Source: RPQJ01 sp963777725 | GTDB taxonomy: Bacteria; Pseudomonadota; Gammaproteobacteria; Steroidobacterales; Steroidobacteraceae | Direction of reading: 5' to 3' | NCBI GenBank assembly: GCA_963777725.1 | Contig: CAVZRR010000019.1 | Location: 9,535-73,534 of the forward strand | DNA: 64,000 nt | Part shown: piece after piece, positions 8,015 through 16,572 of the stretch | How the letters are laid out: each line of letters starts with the position of its first letter | Numbering within the stretch: position 1 is the first letter of the stretch | The notes under the pieces: model-generated | Database searches by the model: none | What the model was told of the DNA's origin: nothing | The model's input: the letters and a program-made list of their open reading frames with translations, nothing else | Program-made: the position numbers and the translations under genes

Positions 8015-10232
8015 TCATAGGTGACTTTCTTTTTCTTGTCCACGAGTATGTCTTCGCATGCCAGTCATGACGAGCAGCAGCAAAGCAAACCCGATATCGA
8101 GTCTGCCACCGCCATTGTGCCGCGGCCGTGAATTCACGATCACTGTGCGAGTAATGGACGCGCTATTCCCACCCAGGTCCGAGACGCTGTAGACCACCAG
8201 GTACGTCCCCGCCCGTGACGTGTCAACCGGGTTTACGGTGATGATCCGCGCCGTGATGTTCCCGTCGAGGTTGTCCACGGCCGACGCGCCAGCGTCCGTG
8301 TACACGTCTCCCACGCGCAGCGTCACGGTCGGCGGACCGAGCAGCGTCAACACAGGTGGCGTCACGTCTGGCGTCACGACGGCTGTCTGCACGATCACCG
8401 TCCGCGTAATGGACGCACTGATTGCCGGCCAGGTCCGAGACGCTGTAGGTGACCACGTAGGTACCCGCCCGTGACGTGTCGACCGGGTTGTCGGTGACGA
8501 TTTGCGCCGTGATGTCTCCGTCGAGGTTGTCCCTGGCCGTCGCTCCGGCGTCGTCATACGCGTCTCCGACCTGCAGCGTCACGGTCGGCGGACCGAGCAG
8601 CGTCAATTCAGGTGGCGTGCGTATCGGGCGAGACCACGACGAGCATTGGAAACACCGCACTTTGCAGATCCCCATCGGACGAAATCACACCGACCCGAAG
8701 ATCGCCGACGACACCGGATTCCGGTGTGATCGTGTTGTCCACGCGCTGGTAGCCGACGCCGTCCTGCACGGCGATTTCGAGGTCGCCGACCTCATTGTCC
8801 GGGTCCGTCAACTGCAGGTCCTGCGCGGTGATCGTCAATGGAGTCCGTTCCTGGGTCTGCAGGGCTTCCTGCCCAACGACGACTGGAGGATCATTGACTG
8901 GCGCGACGTCGATCTGCAGCTCGAACGTCTGGCTATCCGCGGCGCCGTCACTGACGGTGACCGGCACCCTCAGCTGACCGCTGAAATTTTCCGCTGGCGT
9001 TACGATCGAACCGTCGTGGATATAGTCTTCGCCGGAAAAAGGCGGATCGAATAGGCTACGTGGAACCGAACGTCGACATCCGGATCACTAATGACCAGCG
9101 ATTCGGCACTGATGGTCACCGACTGGTCTTCGAGCGTCGCCAGTTGCTCCTGTCCGTCGATCGTCGGCGGATCATTCTGGTCGAACCAGTTGCCGACCCC
9201 GTAGCTTCGATTGGGATCGAGATGAAAGAGCTGCCACGGCGTCGTCGGTGCCCAGATGGTCGGATCCCTGAAGTTGGCCTCCGGCGGGCGCAACTCACTC
9301 CAGAGTCCATCGTGGTACAGCAGTGAGTCCCGGTAGCCGAGCTCGGCCATCTGCGGGTAGGGGGCGTCGCCGAAGATCTCGATGCTGGGACCCCACCATG
9401 CGCACCCGGCACCGGGAACGGAGCAATCGATCTTGTCGGCCCGATACGTGTGTTCCCAGGCCAGGTCCCAGGCCGCATCGCAGTAGTTCCAGAGATAGAC
9501 GGCGCTCTTCCATTCAGGTGGATCCCCGTCCGCAAGCTTGTCCGACTGGTTGGTGTAATACAGGAACCTGTGGGCATGCCCGCCCTGGTCCACGCCGTGG
9601 GATACGTTGCAGTTCAGGTTTGTGAAATCCATCCACCACTGGAAGCCCGGCGCAGTCTCGCCGTCCGGGCATGGGTAACCGGGCAGACAGGTCCACGCGA
9701 AGAGTCCGAGCAGCGCGGTACTCCCCGGACCACCGCCGCGATACGCACCCAGCAGTTCCAGGCCCATGTGCACGCGGGACGTCGCGGTGGTGTACAGGAT
9801 GTTGGGCAAGCTCGCGGCCGTCGGCAGCCCACCCGGGTGTACGAACATCTTCGTATAGAGTCGACCACTCTCGAGCGCCTTGAGTTGGTTCGGATCGTAC
9901 GTCGTCCCGGCGGCCATGCTGCCGGGCACCGGCCAGTCGATCTCGCCGCCACGGGTGGTCCGGCCCTTCGATACGGCGTCGCTACCGGCTGGGATCGTCA
10001 ATTGCGGCAGGAACAGGTGCCGCAGGTCCCGGACGTCGGCGCACACCTCGGTGTACGGTTCCCACAGCGTCCCCACCGGACACGCTGCCTGGTGGTCCTG
10101 CGCCGCTGCCATCGGCGCGACGACGAGAGCAACCATAGCCGAGCATCGAAACCCGGCGTATCCACGGGAATGCGAGCGGCGTGCCCGACCGGCGGACTCG
10201 GCTCGTGGTGGAATCGGAGATATGGACTTCAT
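8015..10232 (-). pseudogene. Large secreted multi-domain protein interrupted by three frameshifts
   Basis: One gene is split over four frames. It starts at 10232 with an excellent ribosome-binding site (GGAGGAACC-ATG) and a signal peptide ending MAAAQ. Then come about 300 residues of an unrecognised Trp/Asp-rich domain, cadherin/VCBS-like repeats (PVNDPPVVVGQ), two DUF5011-type Ig-like repeats (LTLLGPPTVTL... / SDLGGNSASITRTVIV) and a GlyGly-CTERM-like end (NGGGRLDIGF, hydrophobic stretch, MRRHTRG). Frame changes are near 9030 (one base short), 8625 (one extra) and 8420 (one extra). Joining the frames restores continuous domains, so the breaks are either sequencing errors or recent mutations. 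It is probably surface-anchored and adhesive. Confidence 0.7.
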
Positions 10233-10239
10233 GGTTCCT

Positions 10240-10301
10240 CCGCGACACTGAGGACCCCGGTAGCCTGGTTACCAGTGAGGTCCTTCGTGGATGTGTCGCG
10301 G
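10240..10301 (-). promoter_or_regulatory. Leader hairpin overlapping the ribosome-binding site
   Basis: Just upstream of the start at 10232 the transcript can form a long hairpin. CCGCGACAC (from 10301) pairs with GTGTCGCGG (to 10240), with an inner AGGACC/GGTCCT pair and a GGTA/TACC top. The 3' arm runs into the GGAGG Shine-Dalgarno, so pairing could limit ribosome access. It matches no riboswitch class that I recognise. Confidence 0.5.
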
Positions 10302-10567
10302 AGGGCGTCCGGCAACCTGACGGCCGTAACTACCCAGTTACGCCCAAATGCTCACGCTACCAATCCGGAATTTCCCGCAATAGTTGCGCCAATCGCCTGC
10401 GCTGGTTTCGCGATCCCTTTGCCGGCGCACACGATTTATTGCGCTCCGGAAAGGCGGGTAGCCACTTCAGCGCTATTGAGTGGCGTTGTTCGCAGGCCAC
10501 GCCTGTGCGAACCGTGCCTCAACGTCACCCGGAGGCAACGCCGCCACAACTCCGCGCGAAGCTGGCT

Positions 10568-11062
10568 TCATCTCGCATTGAGCGTGTCGCCCCGGGGTTG
10601 CGGCATCGGCCGACACCCGGTCTCACGACGATCAGGCCGGCCACCGCGAGCGCGCTGCTCACAAAGACTGAGCAACGTCTCCGGGGGAGCGGCAGACTGT
10701 CTCACCATCTCCAGTGCCGGCGCCCAGTTGTCGGCGATAACCCACCGCACGACACGTTGCTTAAGTCCCCAGGCATCGCCAACGATGCGCCACGCAGCCA
10801 CGGCCTTCTCGTGCATCAGTTTCGTGAGGCACAGGTAGTGGAGTGCGATATAGATCGGATCGTCGGAACGGCGGGTATGGGGCGGCCTGACACCGATCAG
10901 GTTGGAGACGTCCTTACCGCGCAGCAGAGCCTCGAAGATCGTTTCGAGCAAAGCGCCATCGGACTGCGTCACGGACCGTCCGTCGATCGCCTTCGACATC
11001 GCGCCGACGAAGTGTCGCTGCTTCTCGACGCGAATTGCTTCGTGAATGTCGTTGCCTTGCAT
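10568..11062 (-). CDS. Hypothetical protein, possibly T4SS/stress related; unknown
   Basis: The 164-residue protein is soluble, with helical character (IFEALLRGKDVSNLIGVRPP, LHYLCLTKLMHEKAVAAW). It has no signal peptide and no motif that I recognise. The amino-acid composition looks coding through about residue 130; the last 30 residues (Arg/Pro-rich) look like run-on sequence. Its neighbours are secreted proteins on the same strand but well separated. The start at 11062 has only a weak GAGA upstream. Confidence 0.5.
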   Translation of the reverse strand: MQGNDIHEAIRVEKQRHFVGAMSKAIDGRSVTQSDGALLETIFEALLRGKDVSNLIGVRPPHTRRSDDPIYIALHYLCLTKLMHEKAVAAWRIVGDAWGLKQRVVRWVIADNWAPALEMVRQSAAPPETLLSLCEQRARGGRPDRRETGCRPMPQPRGDTLNAR

Positions 11063-11178
11063 TTCTCAGCGCTTGGGCCCGCGCAGGTGACCTGCTTCGG
11101 TTGATATAGACCACAACTGCCGCATGCCCCACAAGGTCTTGACGACATAACGTCGGATTCTCTGCTGCAGTCGACAGA

Positions 11179-11201
11179 AGCCCCGGCGCGTGGCCGGGGC
11201 T
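11179..11201 (-). terminator. GC-rich hairpin after the small secreted protein gene
   Basis: The stem AGCCCCGGC/GCCGGGGCT (9 bp, 5-nt loop) lies 29 nt past the stop of the gene ending at 11230. There is only a short T-rich tail, so termination strength is uncertain. Confidence 0.5.
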
Positions 11202-11229
11202 TCATCGTCAGGCTCAGCGGGCCCGAAGA

Positions 11230-11697
11230 CTACCGCTTCAGCATCTCGGTCAGCAGGACCTCGCTGCCGACCGTCCGGTACGAGGCGCGCTCACCGGACT
11301 CCGCATCCATCTGCGCCATCGTCGACTTGTTGAACTCGAGCCACTCCTTGCTGCGCTTGTCGTCCTCCGCGGTGCTCGTCATCTCGTTGAAGATCGTCAC
11401 GAGGTAGACGTTCGGCTCGTCCTGTCGTGGATATGCATTGCTCAGCACGTGATAGCCCGAGATCCAGCCCTTCGACTTGGCGAACTCCTGGTTGCGCACC
11501 CAGTTCTTGGCGAGGTGGTTGGCGTACTTGAGCCCTGAGCCATCGTTGACGTGAATGCCCGTGACCGACCAGTAGGCGCCCCGCTTGAAGGGGTCCTCGT
11601 TGTCCTGGGCCAAAGCCGATCCGGCGACCGTCATCGACAGGACACCGACAAAAGCCAACACCTGCAACCGAAACACGTTCTTTACCGAGTAATTCAT
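11230..11697 (-). CDS. Small secreted protein, unknown function
   Basis: The 155-residue protein has a signal peptide (VLAFVGVLSMTVAGSALAQ) cleaved near residue 31. The mature part (YWSVTGIHVNDGSGLKYANHL...) carries no catalytic motif that I can name, but the pattern of aromatic residues and 'NVYLVTIFNEM' suggests a compact alpha/beta fold like small NIPSNAP/ABM-type domains; that is a guess. The start is well supported by GGGAGAGG about 6 nt upstream. A hairpin follows the stop. Confidence 0.7.
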   Translation of the reverse strand: MNYSVKNVFRLQVLAFVGVLSMTVAGSALAQDNEDPFKRGAYWSVTGIHVNDGSGLKYANHLAKNWVRNQEFAKSKGWISGYHVLSNAYPRQDEPNVYLVTIFNEMTSTAEDDKRSKEWLEFNKSTMAQMDAESGERASYRTVGSEVLLTEMLKR

Positions 11698-11949
11698 GAG
11701 GACCTCTCCCTGACTGATTTTGACGTACCTGAGGACACAACCCGGGCTGCGTGCTTCTTGATGTTAACGGCAGCCAGAGCGTGCCCCGATCTTATACACA
11801 GGTCGATGCGCAGAGTCTCGCGCCGCCATACCCGCTCGCCCACAACGCCTCAGCCGCCACTCGTTTCCTGGTCTGCCGTTCCTTCTGGTCGCGCAGACAG
11901 GCTTCGGCGTCATCTCGAGGCGATGCGTCGAGCCAGACAGGTTCCGCAA

Positions 11950-12009
11950 AGCAAAACGGCCCCAGAGGGGCCGTTCGCTTCGATTCGATGGTAGCGGGGG
12001 CAGGATTTG
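11950..12009 (-). repeat. Island repeat 1: tRNA 3' end plus terminator
   Basis: On the minus strand, bases 12009-11989 read CAAATCCTGCCCCCGCTACC plus A, identical to the last 21 nt, including CCA, of the tRNA-fMet at 33193-33269. After a short spacer comes a terminator hairpin (ACGGCCCCTCTGGGGCCGT followed by TTTT). The tRNA body is missing. It lies 39 bp past the stop of the glycosidase-like gene and can serve as its terminator. Confidence 0.85.
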
Positions 12010-12047
12010 CCCTGTCCCTTCCAAATATCTGCAGATCCGGAATTTTA

Positions 12048-13082
12048 CTAATTCAGGCAAATCGCGATGCTGCTCGGGCAGGTCGTGCGAATAGGCGGAT
12101 TGGTTCTGAGAAACGGCAGAATTCCTGTGCTCCACCGCTTATCAGCGGACCCGCTGTAGGTGTTGCGCACCCAGAAAAGATGATTGACCCTCAGCGTGTT
12201 GTAAGCGTAGTCGTTTATTTGCTTGGGCGTGAAGTTGCCGAGCTCACCTGTTTCGACGGAGCTGCTTAGAGCCAGTATCCCCCGGTAGTCGGCGCCCAAC
12301 TGCCCAGTCCAGACCCGCTGGCCCTGGGTTGGCTTGTTAGGTGTGACATTGGCGCCGCCGGCCGCGGCGCGGGGTTCAACAAGGCTTTGAATGAGCTCCG
12401 CCATGAGGTTGTCGTTGCCCATCCAGTTTGTATAAAGGAATAGATTGGACCGAGGCATGGCTGGCCGCACTGACGATACCAGCCGCTTGTATTGGGTCAT
12501 GAGAGCCTTGTGTGAGTAGCCTGCAGGCCAATTGTTATTGATCAGGCTGAGCGTCGTTTCTGATGAGGCGATGCCCTCAAAGTACGGGTCAGAGTCGTAT
12601 CGGGCACCGATCGCCTTATAGAGCGCGATGAGACGATCCATGACGGGCTGTTCCCACAAGCGCGCGGCGTAGCCAGTACTGGTCTTGGTGAGGCCCCCGT
12701 TATAGATCGATTCGGTCAGCAGGTAGGTTGGAACGATTCCGCTGGTAGACGTGGTATTGAACTTGCGGTCATGAATACGCACGACCAGTCGCTTTGGTAC
12801 AGGCAGGGACTTCAGCTTCTTGAGGTAAGCGTCGATGCTTGAGAAGTCATAGACACCTTTGGACTTCTCGAGCGTGTTCCACAGGATTCGAATCTGCACG
12901 CCCTGGATCGTCGTGTCATTCGCGATTTCGTTCATGTTGGCAAGATGTTGCGTCTGTGAGTCGCCCATCGCGAACATTACGTAATGTCCCGGATGCCATT
13001 TCATGCCCTGCGCGTTGGCGGCTGCAACACTCATCCATCCGACAATTGCAAGTGCGAACAGAATGATCTTCTTGATATTCAT
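12048..13082 (-). CDS. Secreted glycoside-hydrolase-like (TIM-barrel) protein
   Basis: The 344 residues start with a signal peptide (MNIKKIILFALAIVGW...ANAQ). The mature part has features of clan GH-A-type glycosidases: 'IQGVQIRILWNTLEKSKGVYD' followed by 'FSSIDAYLKKL' is the usual beta-2 region (W...E...G.Y.F..ID), then KRLVVRI, a later 'YFEGIASSETTL' possibly holding an acid/base Glu, and 'LFLYTNWMG'. I cannot assign a CAZy family. The ATG at 13082 is chosen over an in-frame start upstream because of GGAG five nt before it and the signal peptide. A c-di-GMP-I riboswitch precedes it and repeat 1 follows it. Confidence 0.7.
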   Translation of the reverse strand: MNIKKIILFALAIVGWMSVAAANAQGMKWHPGHYVMFAMGDSQTQHLANMNEIANDTTIQGVQIRILWNTLEKSKGVYDFSSIDAYLKKLKSLPVPKRLVVRIHDRKFNTTSTSGIVPTYLLTESIYNGGLTKTSTGYAARLWEQPVMDRLIALYKAIGARYDSDPYFEGIASSETTLSLINNNWPAGYSHKALMTQYKRLVSSVRPAMPRSNLFLYTNWMGNDNLMAELIQSLVEPRAAAGGANVTPNKPTQGQRVWTGQLGADYRGILALSSSVETGELGNFTPKQINDYAYNTLRVNHLFWVRNTYSGSADKRWSTGILPFLRTNPPIRTTCPSSIAICLN

Positions 13083-13284
13083 GCTGACTCCATATTCATG
13101 CCGACTCCAGCGCAACTGCCGATGGCAATTGCGCAGTACCTTTTTCCCCAAGTTCGCCACGCGAAACGTCATGACGTGCCGACGCAGCAGAGACGCGCGG
13201 CGATACGGTTCGCCGAACAACCGGACCGGACTGCGAGGATGCTGGTCTGGGTTCTGGGGACCAGGGAGCTGGTCAGGAACCGCT

Positions 13285-13375
13285 GCTGCCGGCAGCCCCG
13301 CTATCCTGGGTACAAGTCCCGAGGACCGGAAGTTTTGCGCCCCCGCCTTACGACGGGTTTGCCTCTATCAGCACT
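13285..13375 (-). promoter_or_regulatory. c-di-GMP-I (GEMM-I) riboswitch
   Basis: The minus strand carries the class-I hallmarks in order: GGCAAACC (13363-13356), a 5-bp stem closed by a GTAA GNRA tetraloop, GGGCGCAAAACT (consensus GACGCAAAGCC), then the second helix CCGG...CCAGGATAGCGGGGCTGCCGG-like 3' side (consensus GGTAGC.GGGTTACCG). It lies about 200 nt upstream of the glycosidase-like gene starting at 13082, on the same strand. This implies that the secreted protein responds to cyclic di-GMP. On/off direction cannot be read by eye. Confidence 0.8.
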
Positions 13376-13385
13376 CGGCCGACTG

Positions 13386-13785
13386 GCCGCGGTCCGTCAT
13401 GCAGAGATCGGGCCGACACTGTGGGCTGTGACCAGAGCAGTTCCCCTCAACCAAAGGGTTGACCACCGACCTAGCCTCAGCGGGAGGAGTATGGCCGGCC
13501 AAACCGCTCCAGCAATCGCGAAATTGTCGCTGTTCGGCGACAGGGACCGCGCATGCGAAGCGCGGAATACCGACAGTGACACGAAGAACATAAGGTTCGT
13601 CAGTTAGCTACGGCAATGTATTTGAAAAGTTGTGAGGTGGCCTTTCTTTGCCTCGGCCATTCGCAGCAAAGACGGGGCACAAAAGGTCACGCGGGCGTGT
13701 TCGTTGGTGTGCTCCTGATCACTTACGACACCGCGTGCGCGATGATCTGCGGGCGCCCAATCGCGTCCCGCACGTGGCACGGAAG
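13386..13785. other. Intergenic stretch without recognised gene
   Basis: The stretch is the promoter side of the riboswitch-controlled gene on the minus strand and DNA leading to a recombinase-like fragment on the plus strand. No coding region is supported. Confidence 0.35.
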
Positions 13786-13965
13786 ATGCCGCGTTACTAC
13801 GCCGACCGAGTGAGGGGCTCCGCCAGGAGGTCAGAGAGTGCGCAAAAAGAACTGCAGGATCTGGGCGCACGAATGTCACGTATGCGAGCGCGCATGGCCG
13901 CTGGCAACCCTGGTATGACTGGCGACGAACTGCGCGCAGCGATTGACCGGGCCGAAGGGATGTGA
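13786..13965 (+). pseudogene. C-terminal fragment resembling a phage/integrase-associated recombinase
   Basis: The fragment encodes MPRYYADRVRGS, then SAQKELQDLGARMSRMRARM and DELRAAIDRAEGM before a TGA. The basic coiled-coil end resembles the C-terminal region of large serine recombinases. The stop lies exactly against a tRNA-3'-like sequence (GGTGGCGGGGGCC), as integrase genes often abut their attachment site. No catalytic domain is left. The identity is inferred from style and position only. Confidence 0.35.
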
Positions 13966-14225
13966 GGTGGCGGGGGCCGGCTTCGGTACTTTCAGGCGGC
14001 GCGTGGAGATAGCGCAGGAACCGCCCTCGCCGCCCCCTGAATTGTGCTTCGATCTCGCCCAGAATCAGCGTCTTGCCGTCGTCCGCTCGGTCCGACGCCC
14101 GGACAGGCTGGACGGCCAGCCAGTAAAGCCGGGTCACCCCGTCCTGATTGCCGAAGTCGGGGATGTCGTCGTGCCGGTGGCAATGACGCCCTTGGCCGGG
14201 ACGGTCGTCGCGAATTGGTGGCGCG
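13966..14225 (-). repeat. Island repeat 6: degenerate tRNA end plus short phage-like ORF (copy 1)
   Basis: The segment starts with a degenerate tRNA-3'-like core and continues with about 240 bp that match 23454-23705 imperfectly. The minus strand encodes HDDIPDFGNQDGVTRLYWLA and then VQ..RASD..DDGK.LIL.EI.AQF. This copy has a frameshift near GTTGACC-side 'ATTGCCACCGG' compared with the other, so it is decayed. No terminator accompanies it. Confidence 0.6.
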
Positions 14226-14281
14226 TTCGTGGAGATTCTCGAGGGTCTTCCGATGAAGCGCCCCGGTGCTACGGTCGCCGC

Positions 14282-14521
14282 ATGATCGATATAGGCAGCA
14301 TCGCCAGCCTACATGCCCACAGCCACCAGCTGCACGCGTACTGCCAGCGCTGCGACCGATGGGCCACACTGCCGCTCGCCGAGATGATCGCCGCCGGCCA
14401 GGGTGCGCGCCGGCTGCCGTTTACGGTGCGCTGTCGCTGGTGCGGTGCGGTCGGACGGCTTCAGGTGCGGCCGCTAATGCCGATGCACTCGACGGCGAAC
14501 AGATGGATGACACCGCACTGA
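14282..14521 (+). CDS. Small zinc-ribbon-like protein
   Basis: The 79-residue protein contains two CxxC knuckles, YCQRCDRW (about 20-27) and RCRWCGAVG (about 50-58), separated by 25 residues: the layout of a zinc ribbon. 'ATLPLAEMIAAGQGARRLPF' between them is the kind of linker seen in small phage/prophage proteins. There is no strong ribosome-binding site. It sits among prophage debris and is probably phage-derived. Confidence 0.5.
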   Translation: MIDIGSIASLHAHSHQLHAYCQRCDRWATLPLAEMIAAGQGARRLPFTVRCRWCGAVGRLQVRPLMPMHSTANRWMTPH

Positions 14522-14632
14522 AACAGAAACCCCGGCGCGGGGCCGGAGTCTGTGCAGCTGTCAGCAACTCCGTGCTGCTGCAATCTCTGACCCTCCGTCT
14601 GGATCAGATGTGGCGCCCTAGACAGCTCGCGG

Positions 14633-15502
14633 TCATTTTCGGCATTTCCATGCGTGCACCGCATCCGTGCCGGCCACCGCCTCACCCGCGTAGGTCGTCG
14701 CGGTCAACGTTACCTGCTGGTCGCCGCACGCGAAACCCACGTCCCGAATGCGGAAGATCAGGCCGAGGTCCATGTACCCGTCACCGCCATAATCCTTGAC
14801 CTCATGGCGCCTTGCTCGCGCCACCGTGGGACCGAACCGGGCCGACGCCGGATCGACCTGCAGCGCATCGAACGTAGAATTGCCAGAGATCGAAACCCGC
14901 ACGTTATTGAGCTTCAGGTTGACGCCGTTGCCAGTCGCAAGAGGTTTCACGTCGATATCGATCTGACCGGCAGAGTCGAAGGCAGGCGAAATCACGATCT
15001 CGTAGTCAGTCGACCCGCCATAAGCGTTGTCGTCGAACTCCACGATCAGCGCGAAGGAATTGGTCACCGTCGGTTGCTCGACGATACGAACGGTACCACG
15101 ACCCAAGGTCTTCTCAATTCGCCACGCAACTCCATCGGATGGCACTGATGGCGCAAGGCCATTAAATATCGACGACAACGCCTCGAATCGTATCTGATTC
15201 GGTGGGGGTAATGGCCATTCCGGAATCCACTCGAAGACCGGATATGGCGAACCCGGTAGTCCGCCAATAAACGTCGGCAGGTTGCGACCCGCGTGACGAC
15301 CAACCGCCGCGAAATCGAAGTGGTGCCATTGAGCAGTCTGGCCGATCAGAATTAAGTGATCCCGACCGTCAATGTGTGCATGCACTCCGATACTCCTATC
15401 GGCAGAAGCCGGACTCTGCGCGGAACCGTCCGCTGAGGCGTTACTGCAGGTCAGAGCGATGACCATTAGCAGGGTCAGCAATCGAACAATTCCGTTCTCC
15501 AT
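14633..15502 (-). CDS. Secreted protein with bacterial surface-type beta domain
   Basis: The 289-residue protein has a signal peptide (MENGIVRLLTLLMVIALTCSNASA) and a good GGAGT ribosome-binding site. The C-terminal about 120 residues follow a pattern common in exported proteins: IDIDVKP...NNVRVSISG, STFDALQVDPASARFGP, VKDYGGDGYMDLGLIFRI and CGDQQVTLTATTYAGEA, comparable with the 'DVDGDGDLDMVLHF..G..CGDTEA.L.G.T.DG' domain. The N-terminal half is not recognised. It is likely secreted; function is unknown. It stands alone between prophage remnants on the same strand. Confidence 0.65.
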   Translation of the reverse strand: MENGIVRLLTLLMVIALTCSNASADGSAQSPASADRSIGVHAHIDGRDHLILIGQTAQWHHFDFAAVGRHAGRNLPTFIGGLPGSPYPVFEWIPEWPLPPPNQIRFEALSSIFNGLAPSVPSDGVAWRIEKTLGRGTVRIVEQPTVTNSFALIVEFDDNAYGGSTDYEIVISPAFDSAGQIDIDVKPLATGNGVNLKLNNVRVSISGNSTFDALQVDPASARFGPTVARARRHEVKDYGGDGYMDLGLIFRIRDVGFACGDQQVTLTATTYAGEAVAGTDAVHAWKCRK

Positions 15503-15640
15503 GATTTGTACTCCGCGATACGTGCGGATAAGCGACCGCTCTCCGCCCTAAGAAACCTGTTACTCGTGACGCCCTCTTTCCGCAATTCGGGTTAATCGGC
15601 TCGTCGTAGTGGTTTCGTGCACGCGGGATGCCGTAGCCGT

Positions 15641-15985
15641 TCAGCCTCGTGTGTCATCGGAACACAAGCGCCAGCAGCACGCCGACGACCAACAGCGCCT
15701 CGATCGCCAGGACATCCACCGCGGTGCAGACCACGCCCAGCCGATAGTGTTGTCTATGACGATCAGCCAGCGGTCGCGACCATCGGCAGACGGCGCCAAG
15801 TCCAGTCTCACGCGACACCGCCGTTCCAGATCGCAGTAGCGCGACCACAGTCGGGAGATTTCCTGCTCATGCTCTCGGACGGCTTGAGCATCGCCACGTT
15901 GCAGCGCCGCCTGCCGCTTGCCCTCGTGATCCGCAGCCCGCGTGCATAGCGCCTGCATCTCGGCGCGGACGGCTTCCGGTCTCAT
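15641..15985 (-). CDS. Small prophage-type helical protein
   Basis: The 114-residue protein has a charged coiled-coil-like N-terminal part (MRPEAVRAEMQALCTRAADH...REHEQEISRLWSRYCDLERR). Its start overlaps the stop of the 34-codon membrane peptide gene (ATGA), which supports translation. The last 30 residues (Trp/Arg/Ser-rich) look out of frame; another frame there encodes a membrane helix (VLAIEALLVVGVLLALVFR), so a frameshift is possible. It resembles small prophage accessory proteins; function is unknown. Confidence 0.45.
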   Translation of the reverse strand: MRPEAVRAEMQALCTRAADHEGKRQAALQRGDAQAVREHEQEISRLWSRYCDLERRCRVRLDLAPSADGRDRWLIVIDNTIGWAWSAPRWMSWRSRRCWSSACCWRLCSDDTRG

Positions 15986-16086
15986 CGCAGCAGCACCACC
16001 AGCGCGGCGGCGACGGTCCCCACGGCAACCAGCAATTCGATTGCGACGATTGCCAGGTCCCGCATTCGATTCGTGCGTGCGCTCAT
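15982..16086 (-). CDS. 34-residue single-pass membrane peptide
   Basis: The ORF starts at ATG 16086 (MSARTNRMRDLAIVA) and continues with one hydrophobic helix (IELLVAVGTVAAALVVLL) and a terminal Arg. The stop overlaps the start of the next gene by ATGA. The pair resembles small holin- or spanin-like prophage genes, but this is inferred from size and position only. Confidence 0.4.
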   Translation of the reverse strand: MSARTNRMRDLAIVAIELLVAVGTVAAALVVLLR

Positions 16087-16368
16087 ATCGTGTTACCCGC
16101 TAGAAACGGCCCGGTGTCAGTCCCGGGCCACGGTGCCGATTTCGGCTGGCTCTGCGATTCGCCGCGGCCGAAGGAGTACAGCCCGCGAACTTTCGGCGTT
16201 ACTTTGACTCGCTGCGCCACTAGCCGAATTGGCGCGCCCGTGTCGCGACGCGCACGGGTACAGGTAGAAATGCAGCCATCACGACCGGGTGAGGTGCCCG
16301 GGCCCGCAGACTGCTCGCCGGGGTCCCATCCGGCCGCGGTGATGCACGACGATAGGCCTCGCGCACCT
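16087..16368 (-). other. Prophage-derived spacer, no confident gene
   Basis: The stretch lies between two prophage-type genes on the minus strand. Open frames exist but have no recognisable protein character; a decayed gene is likely. Confidence 0.3.
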
Positions 16369-16572
16369 TCAAACCCTTTCGGCCCATCCCAGCGCGACAG
16401 CATTGATCGCGTCCGGCTCGGCGAGCTGCACGACCTCGCCGGGCTCGACCTTGCGTCGCAGTCCGTAGAACGACCGCTTTACCCGGACGCGAACGCTGGG
16501 ATAGATCGGGCTCGTCGGCGCTTTGCAGACGTCCCTCAGCACGCCGAAAGGTGGATACTGGTAGCGGATCAC
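16369..16572 (-). CDS. Small prophage structural-region protein
   Basis: The 67-residue protein ends VRVKRSFYGLRRKVEPGEVV and then QLAEPDAINAVALGWAERV. This layout (basic strand, 'V.PGEVV.L.E.DA..A...G.A') is common in small proteins next to capsid genes of tailed phages. Its start overlaps the capsid stop by four bases (ATGA), consistent with a head-gene operon. Function is unknown. Confidence 0.5.
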   Translation of the reverse strand: MIRYQYPPFGVLRDVCKAPTSPIYPSVRVRVKRSFYGLRRKVEPGEVVQLAEPDAINAVALGWAERV

